Below, in pieces: positions 1 through 12,246 of a stretch of 64,000 bases of DNA. The first letter of the stretch is position 1. Each line of letters starts with the position of its first letter. Below the pieces are notes generated by a model that saw nothing but the letters and a program-made list of their open reading frames with translations, had not been told where the DNA came from and made no database searches. The stretch is from Spirodela intermedia (Eukaryota; Streptophyta; Magnoliopsida; Alismatales; Araceae), in assembly GCA_902729315.2 (NCBI GenBank), contig LR746280.1, positions 619,001 through 683,000 on the forward strand, in the 5' to 3' direction. The position numbers and the translations under genes were made by a program.

Positions 1-779
1 AATAATATAATACAATTCTTATAACAATAGTAAAAGTAGAAAAAGATGATGAACTTAGAAAAAAAATATCTAGATTAAATTCATTTGAATCAACCATAAA
101 TTCTATAATACACAAACATATAATGTTAGAATAGGCTCACTAAGCCCACTAGGCCTATTTTGGACTTATTCTCTCCACATCCTCATTCTTTCTTCACTAT
201 CTCCACTTCTTCCTCTCTTCTATATAACTTCATTAGTCCTCTTCTTCAATAGATCAATTCTAAGGTTTTCTCTTCCTCTTGTCAATATATAATAATTAAA
301 TTAAGTTTTAAAAATAAAAATAAAATAAATAAAAAGTAAAAAATCCAAAGAAAAAGACATTAGGCTACAAAAAAGCTTTTTTAATTTGAGGTTATATCTC
401 GACAAATTATATGACAAGAAAAGAGCATTAGACATGTTGTTAAGAAGTCAAAAATTGTCATTCAAAAAAGAATTAGGTTTCAATTCAAGATAAAAAAAAC
501 TCATTTGAAGAATGAAACTAAGACTTTCATAGTGTCCCTAAATAAAAATTAAACCTATAAAATTATATATATAGGTGTCTAATGGAAGTGTAATTAAACC
601 CAAAGTAATTTAGAATCCCCAACTGAAAAATCTATTGTTAAAGATAAATCTAGGTGTCCAATGAACTACCTCTTGGTGGCACTTGGGCACTAGGAGTTCA
701 ACACATGTGACTAAATGATAAATCTATTGTTAAAGATATCTTGATTGTTGATAGATTAAATCATAATCTAATAAGCATC

Positions 780-2900
780 AATTAGTCATGTGACAATAAT
801 ATAGAAGTTAGATATAAAAAGAATGAATACTTGATTTCAAATGATGACAATTGTGAAATTCTATGCACATGTGATAAAGTGAGTTTATATGTCCAAAATC
901 TTAATGAATTAGCTAAATTTAGTGTTAGTCTTGTGACTAAAAATGATGAAGAAATGGATCTTTAGTATGGAAGACTTGAAATATGAACATTAGGAAAATT
1001 AAGAGATTATCAACATTAGACTTACTTAGAGGACTATATAAACTCACAAAATGTTGAAAATTGTACAATTGAAAGTTGCATCAAGAGAAAAAAATGAAAA
1101 AATAGTTCAAAATAAAAGAATTTATCTTTTAAACACAACCTTTAGATTTGAATCATCTAGACCTAGTTGGTCTAAACAAGGTTAGTAGTTTAGGAAGAAA
1201 ACTATACAATCTTTTTATCATTGATGACTATTCTAGATTTATTTGGTTTTGTTTTTATCAAAAAAATGAAGTATTTGACTATCTTGTAAAGTTTGTTAAG
1301 AAAATATAGAATAAGCTGGGTATACTTATGAAGAAAATAAGAAGTGACTATGGAGGTGAATTTTAAAATATTATGTTATCAAAGTTCTCTAATGAACTAA
1401 GAATCACTATGAATTTTCAGCACCTATGATGCCCCAAGAGAATGGAGTCATTGAGAAGTGATGTATCTAGGACCATATTAGCTAATAGTAAACTCCCTAA
1501 ATTTTATGAGATGATGCCTTTAACATGAGATGTCATGTCACAAATAGAATGTTGATTAGATTAAAACTGAAGAAAACTCCATATGAATTAATAAAGAACA
1601 AGAAGTCAAATGTGAGTAATTTAAAATTATTTTGATGCAAAACTTTTATTCTTAATATTGGTAAAGGGAAATCATGAAATTTTGATCAATGAAGTGATGA
1701 AAGAATATTGTTAGGATAATCCAAAAAATTGAGGGCTTATAGAATATACAACAAAGGAATCTTAGTAGTTAAAGGACTCAATTCATGCTAAATTTATAGA
1801 ACAGTTTAAAGTTCATAAAGGTGTACTTCTTGAGAATGATTGTGTTGAGACATGTTTCATAGATGTTAAAAAAAATCCAAACAAGGAGAACAAGAACTAA
1901 CTCACTTGGAATCAAATGCTTATCATGAGGATTTACCTAGAACTCAGAGACATGCTAAGAGTTATTTAGCTAAATAATGTTATTAGAGATTTAAATGATA
2001 AATTTAAAATCATATCGAAATTAAAAAAATAAATTTATATGACATTTACATCTCAAATTGAACCACAGAATAATAATAATGCTCTTATAGTTTTGGATTG
2101 GATGATGTTCAAAGGAAGAATTAGAGCAATTTGAGAGAAATGATGCATAGTACTTAGTTTCATGACATGTATATCAAAATATGGTTGGAATGAAACTAAG
2201 GTAAATAAATACAAATTTATGAAATAAAACTAGATTAATTATTCTCGAGTATGTTCAAGAAGAAGGGATAAACTATAAGGAAACTTATGTTCTTATAGCT
2301 AAACTTGATACAATTATAAGTTTTTTATTAATTATGTGTTAGTAATTTCAAATTGTATCAAATAGATGTTAAGAGTACTTTTTTTAATGGATTTATCAAA
2401 GAAGAAGTTTACATAGGACAGCCTCCTGGTTTTAAGAATTCAAAATTTTCAAATCATACTTAACAAGTTCTACGAGATTGGTATGAGAAGTTGTGAAAAT
2501 GTGTAGTCTGAAGTGGGATGAAGCCTTCCTATTATCATATCATTATTCATAATGACTTAGAAGATGTAAGATTTTGTCAGTAAAGAAGTGCTGGAATTAG
2601 GTGCATGTACAACATCACAAATGAAATTTGTTGACTCAGCTGATTTTGTGGAAGAAGTCACTCGATGAAACCGAATGGTGAGGTACTTAATGAAAGGGGT
2701 TGGATAAGGTGGAACTTATTGAATCTATTTACATCAGAACGACATGATGATAGCCACAATTTAAAGATTGGATTCATTGGACTTCCAACACCACCACTTA
2801 TTTAATCTATGCTTGTGTAAGATGACCTTCCACATATAGCAATTAATGTGACTATGTTGACAACATATCACAAGTGTTTCAACTAGTTCACATAACACAA
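780..2900 (+). mobile_element. Decayed Ty1/Copia retrotransposon
   Basis: Plus-strand translation in shifting frames shows, in Copia order, a GAG-pre-integrase-like stretch (about 950-1130), an integrase core reading like FIDDYSRFIWF (about 1205-1260) and a reverse transcriptase stretch reading [11 protein letters not shown] (about 2400-2440). Every domain is broken by stops and frameshifts and no open frame over about 60 codons survives, so the element is long dead. I could not find paired LTRs, so the outer limits are approximate. The order integrase before RT separates Copia from Gypsy. Confidence 0.75.
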
Positions 2901-4010
2901 ATTGAGATAGAAATAGTGAATAATATGAAACAAGTTAACTACAATATTTAAATCTTCTTTTCTATTCACTAAGAGTGTTGAAGGTGTTTAATGATGTTGG
3001 GCTGAATGATGAAGTTTTTGAGGGTTGAAGAGATGTCCACAAGTCCCTTGAAGCAATCAATCTAACCTTTGTGTTTTTGAGAGTTGAAATGAGTTGATGA
3101 AGAGAAAAAATTATTATTGAAGTAGCAGCCATCACTTGAAAATTATGTTTTTCTCTCTTGTCGTGATTTGGAGAAACTATCTTATTTTGTAGGTAAATTG
3201 AACCACTCCTTTTTTACTTTTATTGAGTCAAATGGTTGAATTAAAGTGGGCTTTAATAAGCCATGCATAGATCTTGAAATATATAGAAAATTTTAACTAT
3301 AAAGAATGAAAAATTCATAACTCTCTTGATATTCTAATATTTAAGAACAATTTTCAGCTCTAAATTCCTCTTTCAATTAACTTTTTATTGACTGGTCTCA
3401 CACTTATATTTTTCACTTTTTTCTAAGATAAAAATTACATCAGTATAAAAGGTCATATTTCTAGACCATTCTACCACCCTCGTATAAATATTTAAAAATA
3501 GTAATCTTGTGAAATCTAATATAAAATCAGCATCTTGATAATTATTTATAAAATTTATTTCACTTGACTCTTTGTTCAAAAACCTTCATATTACTCATAT
3601 ATTTATACTGCTGACTCGATTTGATTTAGAAAACCTAAACATTCAGACTTATATATAAGATGATAGCATATACACTTCACTTAGACTTTTTCTTATTATT
3701 ATAGTAATATGATATAACATTCATATCTATGATAGTGATTAAAATAGAATAATATTTTAGTCATAGAATCTTAGACCTCATATCATTATCTAAATAATTT
3801 AAACCTCAATATATTCACCTCACTCATCTTTATTTTAATTCATATCGAATATCATCAATTTCAAAATAATTAAGATAATGTCTAAATATCATCAACATCA
3901 ACATCATCATAAATTAATCATTGACTCAATAAATAATGTTTTGAAAATACGAAATATAAGGATAAAATAGAGATAACAAGTGAGGAGAGATATAAAGCCT
4001 ATGAGAAAAC
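2901..4010. other. AT-rich intergenic DNA, no gene seen
   Basis: Very AT-rich sequence with only short open frames, for example a 64-codon minus-strand frame at 3385-3579 that has no recognisable motif. It may include the 3' remains of the adjacent Copia element, but nothing diagnostic is visible. Confidence 0.5.
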
Positions 4011-4039
4011 CCTAGGGATTTGACCAATTCAAGAGGGTC

Positions 4040-5600
4040 AGTCTCTAATTCATCCACACAGAGATACACCAAACTAAGCCTGCATCCTCTTCCAAGTGAT
4101 GTCCCTTTTTATAATACAAATGGGCCGTTGATCTAGTATCTGCATTTACCTTGTCTTTTGCTGTACGAACAACTCGTCGTCCGTTGGCACTTATGGGACT
4201 ATTTGACACAGGATCAAGTCCGCTTCCGACGTGGATGAGAAGATACTAAGATTATCTCATCACCTTGCCACCGGGGAGTGCATAATCGACGAGGAAAGGA
4301 CGCCCAGAACATAGGATGCTTACCGAAACAGGGAACCGGAACGTAAGAAAGGGAGAATCTTCATGGGCCGGCTTCCGTCAATCGAAGTTTCACACGCTAG
4401 TTTCTACTTTCTATAGCGTTTATGTACGGACTACACCGAAATCGATTCTTTTTCATAATCCCTGGGGTTGGGCGGTTTTCTGTGACACAGCTTGGCGAAT
4501 CGCAACCCTCCGCAACGACATTGTCTCTCCTTATCAGTTTTGCTCAGTGTTTGTAATGGCTGGGGAACTAGTCTACGAAGCGAAACCTGTAGCAACCCCA
4601 ACCATAAAATACGAGTTCCTTCTCAAAGATTTAAGGGGTATAAGTCCTTACCTCCTACCTCTGAAATGGACACAACGGTAGTTCTTCTCTGTTCGAGAAT
4701 AAAGGAGAAACAAGATCAGTCCTCAAAGCCGGAATTCGGATGAATTGAGATTTCTTCTGATCTCCCAGAAGCGGAACCTGAATAAGTTGAAGGTTATAAT
4801 GTAAAATATGGCAATGTCCCGCGCTCCCGGGGAATCATTCTGGCTGAAACCAGAAGTGGACAGCGGCACTTGGAGAACGTCCTAATACTTATGCCGCCGC
4901 AAGGATGGCTAATCGTACGCAGCAGGAGAGAAGGGAACTCCCCTGGTTCTGGACCCTTTCATTTCTTTGGTAGAGGGAGCCCCCAGAGGGGTGGGTTCCT
5001 TGGTCTAAGCTCTTTCTTTTATTATTAAAACGCTCTTAGATTTAGTTCTGACGTGGGGAAAAGAAGGATTCAACGAGATATACCATGCCTAGGTCCTCCA
5101 TGTGAAACCACAAAAACGATTCTAAGCGCTTTTTTGTTTATAACCTTGAAGTGCTTGGAAAGTTCAGCAGGTGTGCGGAGCCAGAGCGCAGTTTCCCGAT
5201 GGCCCGATTCCCACGAACTTTGTCATTGAATTTCGAAGCCGCTAAGACTTGTCATTGAATATTCAGCAGCTGGCTAGCTAGCCCTCTCTCTTCCAGCTCA
5301 GTGGTCCGGAAACATCTTTTCGAAACTTGTTAAGACTTCGCCGCCGAGGAGGTATGCTGCCTTGGTGTTGTTCAGTATTATATAGCCAAAGGGCATTCTA
5401 GGAATTATACTGTAGGGTTCTCTCCACATATAACGGAACAGAAACATCAATGAATATCGAAGTAGTATTCGGCGGCTCCTCCGCTGTCCTTCAAAACAGA
5501 GGAAGCTCTATCCTTCCATCTCATTTCTTTCCAGTCGTAATAGTATTGCCATTTGCCGACAAAGGGCCAGAATAGATATCCTTGAAAAGAGTTACACATT
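4040..5600. other. Possible organellar (mitochondrial-like) DNA insertion
   Basis: Base composition changes abruptly from strongly AT-rich to roughly balanced at about 4040 and returns to nuclear-looking repeats after about 5600. The segment lacks convincing coding frames, microsatellites and retroelement motifs, and its texture (balanced GC, short C/G runs, mixed purine tracts) resembles plant mitochondrial intergenic DNA. This is an impression from composition and style; no mitochondrial gene was identified. Open frames such as 4316-4681 match no family I know. Confidence 0.35.
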
Positions 5601-6537
5601 AATCTTTAAAGTTGATTGAAAGGAGGAGAGGAACCTCTAGTCTAAGGAGTCAATGAGGGAGAAGGAACCCCTAATCCAAGAGGTGAGAGGGATAAGACGA
5701 GTCTTCTTGATTCCAAATTCAATTTTCAACTCACTTTCCAGTATTCTTGAGTTTGAATATTTATAAGAAATATAAGAAGGTAGTTAGTGGTGTCCCCTCT
5801 CAAAGGATGCTAAGCGATGTCTCTTGAAGCAGATGCGTTCCTTACGGGGAGAATGGGTGCATAGGTGACATGGCCTCTTCTCCTCCCCCTTTCTTCCTCC
5901 TATTGAGGGAGTGAACCCTCAATATTGATTCCATCAAAATCATCGTAAACTTTATATGTCAATATTTTCGTTGTTTGATTATTCCTCCATCTCCATCTCA
6001 TCGTCAGTTTCTAAGGTCTCAACATCAAGGCCTCACCGCACGTTGTTTCACGTCAGTTGACTATTTAAAACCCAAGAGTCAGTAAGCGTTGCGTGCACGG
6101 CAAAGATTCAACGCGACACAGACGTTGTTTCCGGGATTATTCACATATATTATATTGTGACTTTCGTTGAAATATCAACGTCTCCTTCAATGACTACCGC
6201 TGTGGAAACGTTGATGTTCAACGGAACGGCGGCTTGATCGGAATGGCGGAGTGCGGAGAAGGTCCACCGAAGTTATAGGACTTGTTTAATGTTCGACGGA
6301 CGTCATCATCGCTCTTGCGTGACCCCCTCAGTGTCTTGATTTCAAACGGCAATGGACATAAGGTAGAGAGGTATGATTCATTTGAAGGTTCAGTGTGCAT
6401 TCGCACCATTTGCGTAATGGTTTGTTGGACAGATTGAAATCCGTCTTCCTCTCCGGTTTGCTCTGTTCCTGGATTGGGATTGGATGAAAGATTTCTCGGG
6501 CATTTTGGAGGGGGGGAACAGAGATGATGCACTCCAG
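5601..6537. other. Intergenic, 3' flank of DUF6490-like copy 1
   Basis: No gene recognised. Just downstream of the DUF6490-like stop codon a short imperfect direct repeat is visible (core CTCCAGTCATT, at about 6531 and 6569). The remainder is unremarkable single-copy-looking sequence. Confidence 0.4.
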
Positions 6538-7086
6538 TCATTCTTGAGAGTGGAGCTGATGCGCTCCAGTCATTTTGGAGGGGGCCGGGAACGGGGAGCT
6601 GCCAGCAGCGTCCGCGAGGGGCTCGCGATAAATGAAAAAGACGTAGATACCCGCCAGCGTCGTCGCTCCGGCCACCATCCAGACGACCGCGGCGAGCGCC
6701 GGGGGCAGCATCTCTGCGACCCGGAACGAGAACATACCGTTCAAGACCAGGGAGAGGAGCCATACAGAGAACTTGAGCCGATTCTCTTCCGCTGTGGCGG
6801 TGGCGCCGACGCCGCCGCGGGGCAAACTGTCCAACCTACGCAGGCACCAGAAGAGCGCTAGGAGAGCCACGTAGGCAGAGGCAATGAATGAGACGGTAGA
6901 AGGGTCGGCCCACGCCCTGTAGGCGGCCTGAACGCAGCTGAAGGTGAGGAAGAGGAATGCAAGGGCAGGAATCCAGGGGAAGGTCTGCTCTTCTGCAGGA
7001 GGAGGCGGAAAGGGCTTCTTCAGCAATGATTCGAGGTCGGCTTTGGTAGGGTCCATTCCGTCCGTGGTTTTGGAAGCAGTGTCCAT
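6538..7086 (-). CDS. DUF6490-like four-pass membrane protein, copy 1
   Basis: An uninterrupted 182-codon frame starting at an ATG (complement of 7084-7086). It has a proline-rich N-terminus (PFPPPPAEEQ, about 25-34), then about four hydrophobic segments: FPWIPALAFLFLTF (36-55), VSFIASAYVALLALFW (65-81), a segment around FSVWLLSLVLNGMF (106-120) and LAAVVWMVAGATTLAGIYVFF (131-151). Conserved features shared with neighbours are CLRRLDSLPRG after TM2 and FSFRVAEM before TM4. The fold and length fit the plant family I remember as DUF6490, whose function is unknown; the family number is from memory. It is the first of a same-strand cluster with copies at 9.9-10.4 kb and 12.2-12.7 kb and a relic at 7.6-7.85 kb. 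No intron is needed. Confidence 0.75.
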   Translation of the reverse strand: MDTASKTTDGMDPTKADLESLLKKPFPPPPAEEQTFPWIPALAFLFLTFSCVQAAYRAWADPSTVSFIASAYVALLALFWCLRRLDSLPRGGVGATATAEENRLKFSVWLLSLVLNGMFSFRVAEMLPPALAAVVWMVAGATTLAGIYVFFIYREPLADAAGSSPFPAPSKMTGAHQLHSQE

Positions 7087-7596
7087 CCTACGAGATGAGA
7101 CGAACGCGAGACTGCATACGAAATGGAAACATGAGAATCTGAAACTTGCGCCCTACTCTTCCGAAGGTTTGAGGAGGTACTAGTGGTCATATAGGCAACA
7201 CTTGGTCGCTAGGTCAACGCTTGCCACCAAAAATAATAAAATACATGTGGAGACAGTACTCTCTTTAACGCGTGTTAGTTGGCTCAGCATGCGTCTCTCG
7301 TTTCAGTTCTAAGCGGCCTTCTAAACCAAGAAGAGCGACGAGCATCGGTTCCAGTTTCTACTCACACAGAGCGAATGCCCCGATCTCGTATGCATTAATA
7401 AGTTGAACCGAGGCTGATATAATCGGTGAAAGCAGACGAAGGGAGGCTTTCCATCGTCGTCCTCATCCCGCTGCGGCGCCGCGGCACGATCCGCGCAGTT
7501 GGCTGGGGTATGCTCTAGCATTATCGCGGATCTAGCTGGTTTCCTCGAGGGAAATCGGTAGCCATTAGCGCGAATCTCGCAGCCCATAAAATGGCA
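7087..7596. other. Intergenic between DUF6490-like copy 1 and relic
   Basis: Presumed promoter side of the minus-strand copy 1. Short open frames on both strands show no conserved motif. No clear TATA box or other signal was recognised. Confidence 0.4.
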
Positions 7597-7860
7597 TCAG
7601 CGGCGGTCGATAATATATGTAGAGGTCTGTCGGCATACCGGTTGGGGGCGGCCTGAGGATTTCGGTCTGGTGTGCCGGTGCTTGGTCTGTCGTGCAGCCT
7701 CTCGGCGACCCGGAAGGAGAGCATTCATCCTATTTAGGGACATGGCTCCTGGGAGCGATTTGGCCAGGTTGAGCTGTTCTACAAATAATCTTCTCATACA
7801 CCTGGAGACACGCCCAGGGTTCAGTCCGAGGAGGAAGGTGACGGCGGCAGCCATGATGTG
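7597..7860 (-). pseudogene. DUF6490-like relic (frameshifted fragment)
   Basis: On the minus strand, two overlapping frames together carry the family signature. The frame from 7854 contains CMRRL and then loses similarity. The frame at 7521-7724 begins MLSFRVAERL, matching the FSFRVAEML motif of the intact copy next door. At nucleotide level the block upstream of that motif aligns with the CTCAA...GGTCTTGAACGGTATG part of copy 1 but with small indels. The motif is preceded and followed by stops, so this looks like a truncated, frameshifted copy lying between intact copies 1 and 2. Confidence 0.5.
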
Positions 7861-9866
7861 TGCCGGGCTTGGAGGAGCCCTTTCCGTCCCGCAAGGTCAT
7901 TTCTAGTTTTCTCAGAGACTCTTCTCTTACTCATTCAATCTTTCTTTCCGCTCGAGCTTTCTATCTTGGCTCCAGGTAGGGGGACAATGTTTCTATCACT
8001 GGAGAAGATTAATTACCCAAGGTTGAACCCCTGCGTTCGCAGCTCGATGAGGGTGGAGAAGTCCGTCCAAAGGCCGGAGGCGACACCGGAGACGACGACG
8101 ACGACGGCAGCCGGGGCCCCCTCACGAGCCGGACAGGTGAGGCGCCAAAGTCGTGAGGAGACTAACAACCAGGTTGACAATTCTTCCTCCATCGACTAAC
8201 TTCATTGAAATTTGGAAATCTAAGGGATTCATATGGAAGAAATCACTTGTGGACCAGAGGAAGAGATACTGGCGGTACCGCGTTACTTTCGGCACCCAAA
8301 GACCATGGCGAAATTTGACAGAACTCCCACCTCATATTCGGTGACAGGTGTTGTCTTATTCCCACGACGTCGTCTCCCCAATAATTTCAATTTGACGACT
8401 TCCAGCAAGTCCCATTTTTGCCGTGCCCTTAAAGCTAAGGATCAATGATCCCACGTTCATGGCCGCACAAGCTATCCTAGAGCAAGATGAGAGGCATATT
8501 GACCCCCATCGAATCACAAATTGTGAGAGGGTTGATTGGATGAATATGCACGTACGATTTGTGGCACCGCAGTAGAATCATTACCGACGCCTTTCCAGAT
8601 GAGGTGTATCACCTCCGTTAATCTTTTAACACCATTAATAAAATCCCATTAGATCATCGATTTGAAAGGTTCCTTCTCATAAATCCTTTTATAAATAGCC
8701 TCTTGTAATTCAACAGTCAAATCAATAAAGAACTCCAATAAAAAAAAATATCAGGTAATTACTTACAGAATGTTGCCATCGCCCCAATGTCACTGCTTAC
8801 GTCGCCAAAGGATGAGGTCGGCTTGGCCCATTTGGCTATGACCTTCTGAAACCATACGCAACCAGCAGATCAGCCCGTAGACTGGGACTGTGTTTGCTTC
8901 TTAGTGATGGTTTCTCACCAAGTCAAACTCACAAGGGGCAAACCATGGAAACAGGCCATTACCCTAAATACTTGAAGTTAACAATGATGTTCCAAGTCAT
9001 GCGTGTTGAAGAATTATTCCAAGCACATGGTCTTGCATCACGTGTAGACTTTAATGGTTTTGCTCCTAGGGGTTCAAACTCATTCAAATTCATTTAATGG
9101 TAGACGATCAACATTGGTCACCAGCTCCACCAAACATTGTTCACCAAGTCAAACCCTAAAAATCAGGGAGATGCACAGCAAACCGATGTCGTTTTGACAA
9201 GATAGCCCTCTGCCCATTGAAACCCCCTATCAAAAGTTTTCAAAAGTCCTTGCTATGCATTAATAGCTTGGATTGTGGATCATGTACAAAATGAAGAACC
9301 TTTTTTGGTTGCAACATTGAGTATATATACAAAAGTTGTATTTCTTTTATGCTAAATATCAGTTTCTTTTTTGGTTACTCAAATCCGACTTTGGCTGAGG
9401 AAGGAAAAGAGGTGGCACTTAAGAGATTATAGTTCACAAGTAGCACATCCCACACAGTTGTGTGACACTTTTAAGACACTGACTGAATGTCAATGAGAAC
9501 GCATAACTTCACCACATAAGTACATAACACACTACTAGATACATCACCCCAAGGCGGCACCCCCATAGGCGATTATAAGCTTCGCAGTCCACAACAGGAC
9601 ATCTAGTGATGGATATAAAACGAGTAGCTTAGTTCAAACAGTGTCTTCTGTCCATTGAAACCTTATCAGAACTCTACGAGAATCTTTTATTCATTTATAA
9701 CCTAGATTATGGATCATGCAAGATCATGAACCCCAACAATTTTGGTTGGATATTGTATTAAAAGGCCTTATTTCTTTTACGTTCATCAACAATTCACATT
9801 TTTCCAACGCCAGTTTCTCACTAGCTGCTAGTGCAAGTTCCACAGTCCAAAGCGGGGCCTCGGCTA
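7861..9866. other. Intergenic with a diverged direct duplication
   Basis: No gene recognised. Two related stretches, about 9205-9360 and 9648-9780, share CCATTGAAACC, a GGATCATG core and TTTTGGTTG in the same order, so part of the 3' flank of copy 2 has been duplicated and diverged. A plus-strand 67-codon frame at 8894-9097 has no recognisable motif. Confidence 0.45.
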
Positions 9867-10382
9867 CTACGCCACAGTTTCGGCCTTGGACGGCGGTGGG
9901 AAGATGCAAACAGGATCCGCGAGGGGCTCGCGATATATGACGACGACGTAGATGATACCCACGAGGGTCGTCGCTCCGGCCACTGTCCAGACCACGGCGG
10001 CGAGAGCAGGGGGCAGCATCTCGCCTACCCGGAACGAGAACATGCCGTTTAGGACCAGGGAGAGGAGCCATACGGCGAACTTGAGCCACTTCTCTTCCGT
10101 GACGACACTGGCATCGCCGCCGCGGGGCAACCTGTCCAACCTACGTAGGCACCAAAAGAGCGCGAGGAGAGTAGAGTAGGCGGTGACGATGAATGAGATG
10201 GTATAGGAGTCGGCCCACGCTCTATAGATAGCCTGACCGCAGCTGAAGGTGAGGAAGAGGACGGCAGCGGCAGGAATCCAAGGGAACGAGTGCTGCTCCT
10301 CTGCGGGAGGCGGCTGAGACGAGAGTCTTAGCAGAGATTTAGGGTCCGCCTTGGCGCAATAGATCCCTGCTACACACGCCAT
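9867..10382 (-). CDS. DUF6490-like four-pass membrane protein, copy 2
   Basis: Open frame closely matching copy 1 from the proline-rich N-terminal segment (QPPPAEEQ) through FPWIPAAAVLFLTF, CLRRLDRLPRG, WLLSLVLNGMFSFRVGEML and VVVIYREPLADP. Four hydrophobic segments are conserved. The start is uncertain. I chose the ATG at 10380-10382 (MACVAG), giving about 171 aa. The same frame continues upstream through another ATG at 10431-10433 that would add a further hydrophobic stretch. A plausible splice acceptor (GTAGCAG, immediately 5' of GGATCTATTGCG) also lies just inside, so the true N-terminus may come from an upstream exon. The C-terminus differs from copy 1 (FPPPSKAETVA). Confidence 0.65.
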   Translation of the reverse strand: MACVAGIYCAKADPKSLLRLSSQPPPAEEQHSFPWIPAAAVLFLTFSCGQAIYRAWADSYTISFIVTAYSTLLALFWCLRRLDRLPRGGDASVVTEEKWLKFAVWLLSLVLNGMFSFRVGEMLPPALAAVVWTVAGATTLVGIIYVVVIYREPLADPVCIFPPPSKAETVA

Positions 10383-10439
10383 ATGCCCAAGTAAAAGAGC
10401 ATCAACAAGGAAGATACAGACCCACAGGAGCATCAACAA

Positions 10440-12246
10440 GGAGATCGCCCCTTTATATCAAGATTATGCTTTGACTTTGTCAAAGTAAACGTGGAGAAAG
10501 TTTCTAGGAAATCACCCATAGGAGGTGTCGTGCTCCGATCATCGGTTGGGCCGTTGTCGCCCTCTACACAGGCTGCAGGCGTCAGATGATGGCCTCACCA
10601 ATCACGCGTGGAGAGATGCCATTCTCCACAATAAGACTCTCACTTTGAATGAGGATCGATGTTGCTGCATCTGAGCTTCAACGAAGTTATTGACTTCACT
10701 GTCAATGTTGATGAGTACGCCGATCTAACTGCAAACCTACCTCTCTTCCCCCGCATCCAATTCCACAGATCAGACTACACTGAACGTCCCAGACAGAAAA
10801 TTCTCTCAAGTCCTCCAATCCTTGCTGAAGATTCCCTGGTCGCCCCCCACCAGATTTTGATCAGCAGATGTAACATTCATATGCGTAGGAACATTTCTGC
10901 CCGGAAGTGTAGGTGAAATTTCCAAACAGGGTAAAGATTCCATCGCATAACCTGGCAAAAAGATGTCCTCTCACAGTTGCAAAGAAACCTCCATGTAGAT
11001 GATGTCATCACATCTCTACCTGAGATATTAGAAGCAGCACATAATGCATATTCCATCGCAGTGTCCCGAATACCTCTGCCTGGTAGCTACCGCTGTTTAC
11101 TCCCATCTTATAATCCCAATTTCTACAGCCCTTTATCGAACAATATCACATCGAAGTCCCCAATGTAAACCATACCACCCTATTCTCTTCGACTTCGAGA
11201 AAAAAACGCATCAATTACTCCCACGCAAACCTCTCCATCTAACACTCCTTCAAATCTTGAAAAGGACATGCATCAGTTCTGCACACTACATAGCGCAAGG
11301 CTTCCATCATACGTGAGAAGCTTACCTTTCCATTTGCCACCGAAGACAATGCTCCACCGAGTTGATAGTCAGATGACGCCTAAACAAAAATCCCCAAGAT
11401 CTCATATTAATGAGTTGACCCAGAATCCAAATATCTGATGCCCTCCAACGACTATCCCATGAAAGTCAAATAAGATACGCTCAACAAATGTCACTTGAGA
11501 AATACGAATCAAGAACATAATTCGCTGGTGTTATCTTAAGGTTTTGCCTGGTATGATGCAAAAATCAAAAGGGATCAAATATTGGGACGAAGGAAATCGA
11601 TCAAACCAGAGGAAAAACTACTCCAGACAGACATTGCATCTAAAAGAAAAGCTAACTATGAAGTAACAATGGAGCACAAAAATGCAATTCAGCAATGCAA
11701 GCGAAAAACTGTGGTCAAGCTAATAAGACGCTCCAAGCAAGCACAACAAAGTAGCAGTTCAAAACATACAAACCAATAAACCAAGACCAGGTTAAACAAC
11801 AGTAAGGTCATGCATATGAAAGCAGGCTATGCCCTAGATAAACTATATTTAAGTTTTAGTATGAACAGTGATAGACCTTAGAGAAAGTTGCATCTAGTTG
11901 ATTTTTCGTAAAATGCTCTACGGAGGTTATAGTACTGTTTAATACAGGAGAGTGTGGATGTGTACATGCACACAATTACACACGCAGACCACGGGACACT
12001 TATTTTTGATGTGCCAAACAACGAAGCCGCGCGTAAGGATCAGGAACCATATCCAACACACCATAGCTGGCCGGTTTTCAACTTTGCAAGGTGTTCCCCA
12101 ATTTTTTCCCTCCACCTTCCTTTCCGTCATCTGGGTAAACACCGGGACCTGTAACCCTCAAAAAAGAAGAACGGTAAGGAATCAATCATGACCCTGCGAT
12201 CGTTGAACGCAAGAACACGGGCAAGGAAAAGAGAAATTAAAAAGCC
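10440..12246. other. Intergenic between DUF6490-like copies 2 and 4
   Basis: About 1.8 kb without a recognisable gene on either strand. Open frames of 60-90 codons (for example 10659-10916 and 11044-11316, plus strand) have no domain motif and no matching exon context. No retroelement signature is visible. Confidence 0.4.

Noticed and set aside
4316-4681. 121-codon plus-strand frame in the composition island
   Set aside because: No motif and no splice context; balanced composition makes chance frames of this length likely.
6218-6763. 181-codon minus-strand frame overlapping DUF6490-like copy 1
   Set aside because: Shadow frame of the 6538-7086 gene extended into its 3' flank. The other frame carries the conserved membrane segments.
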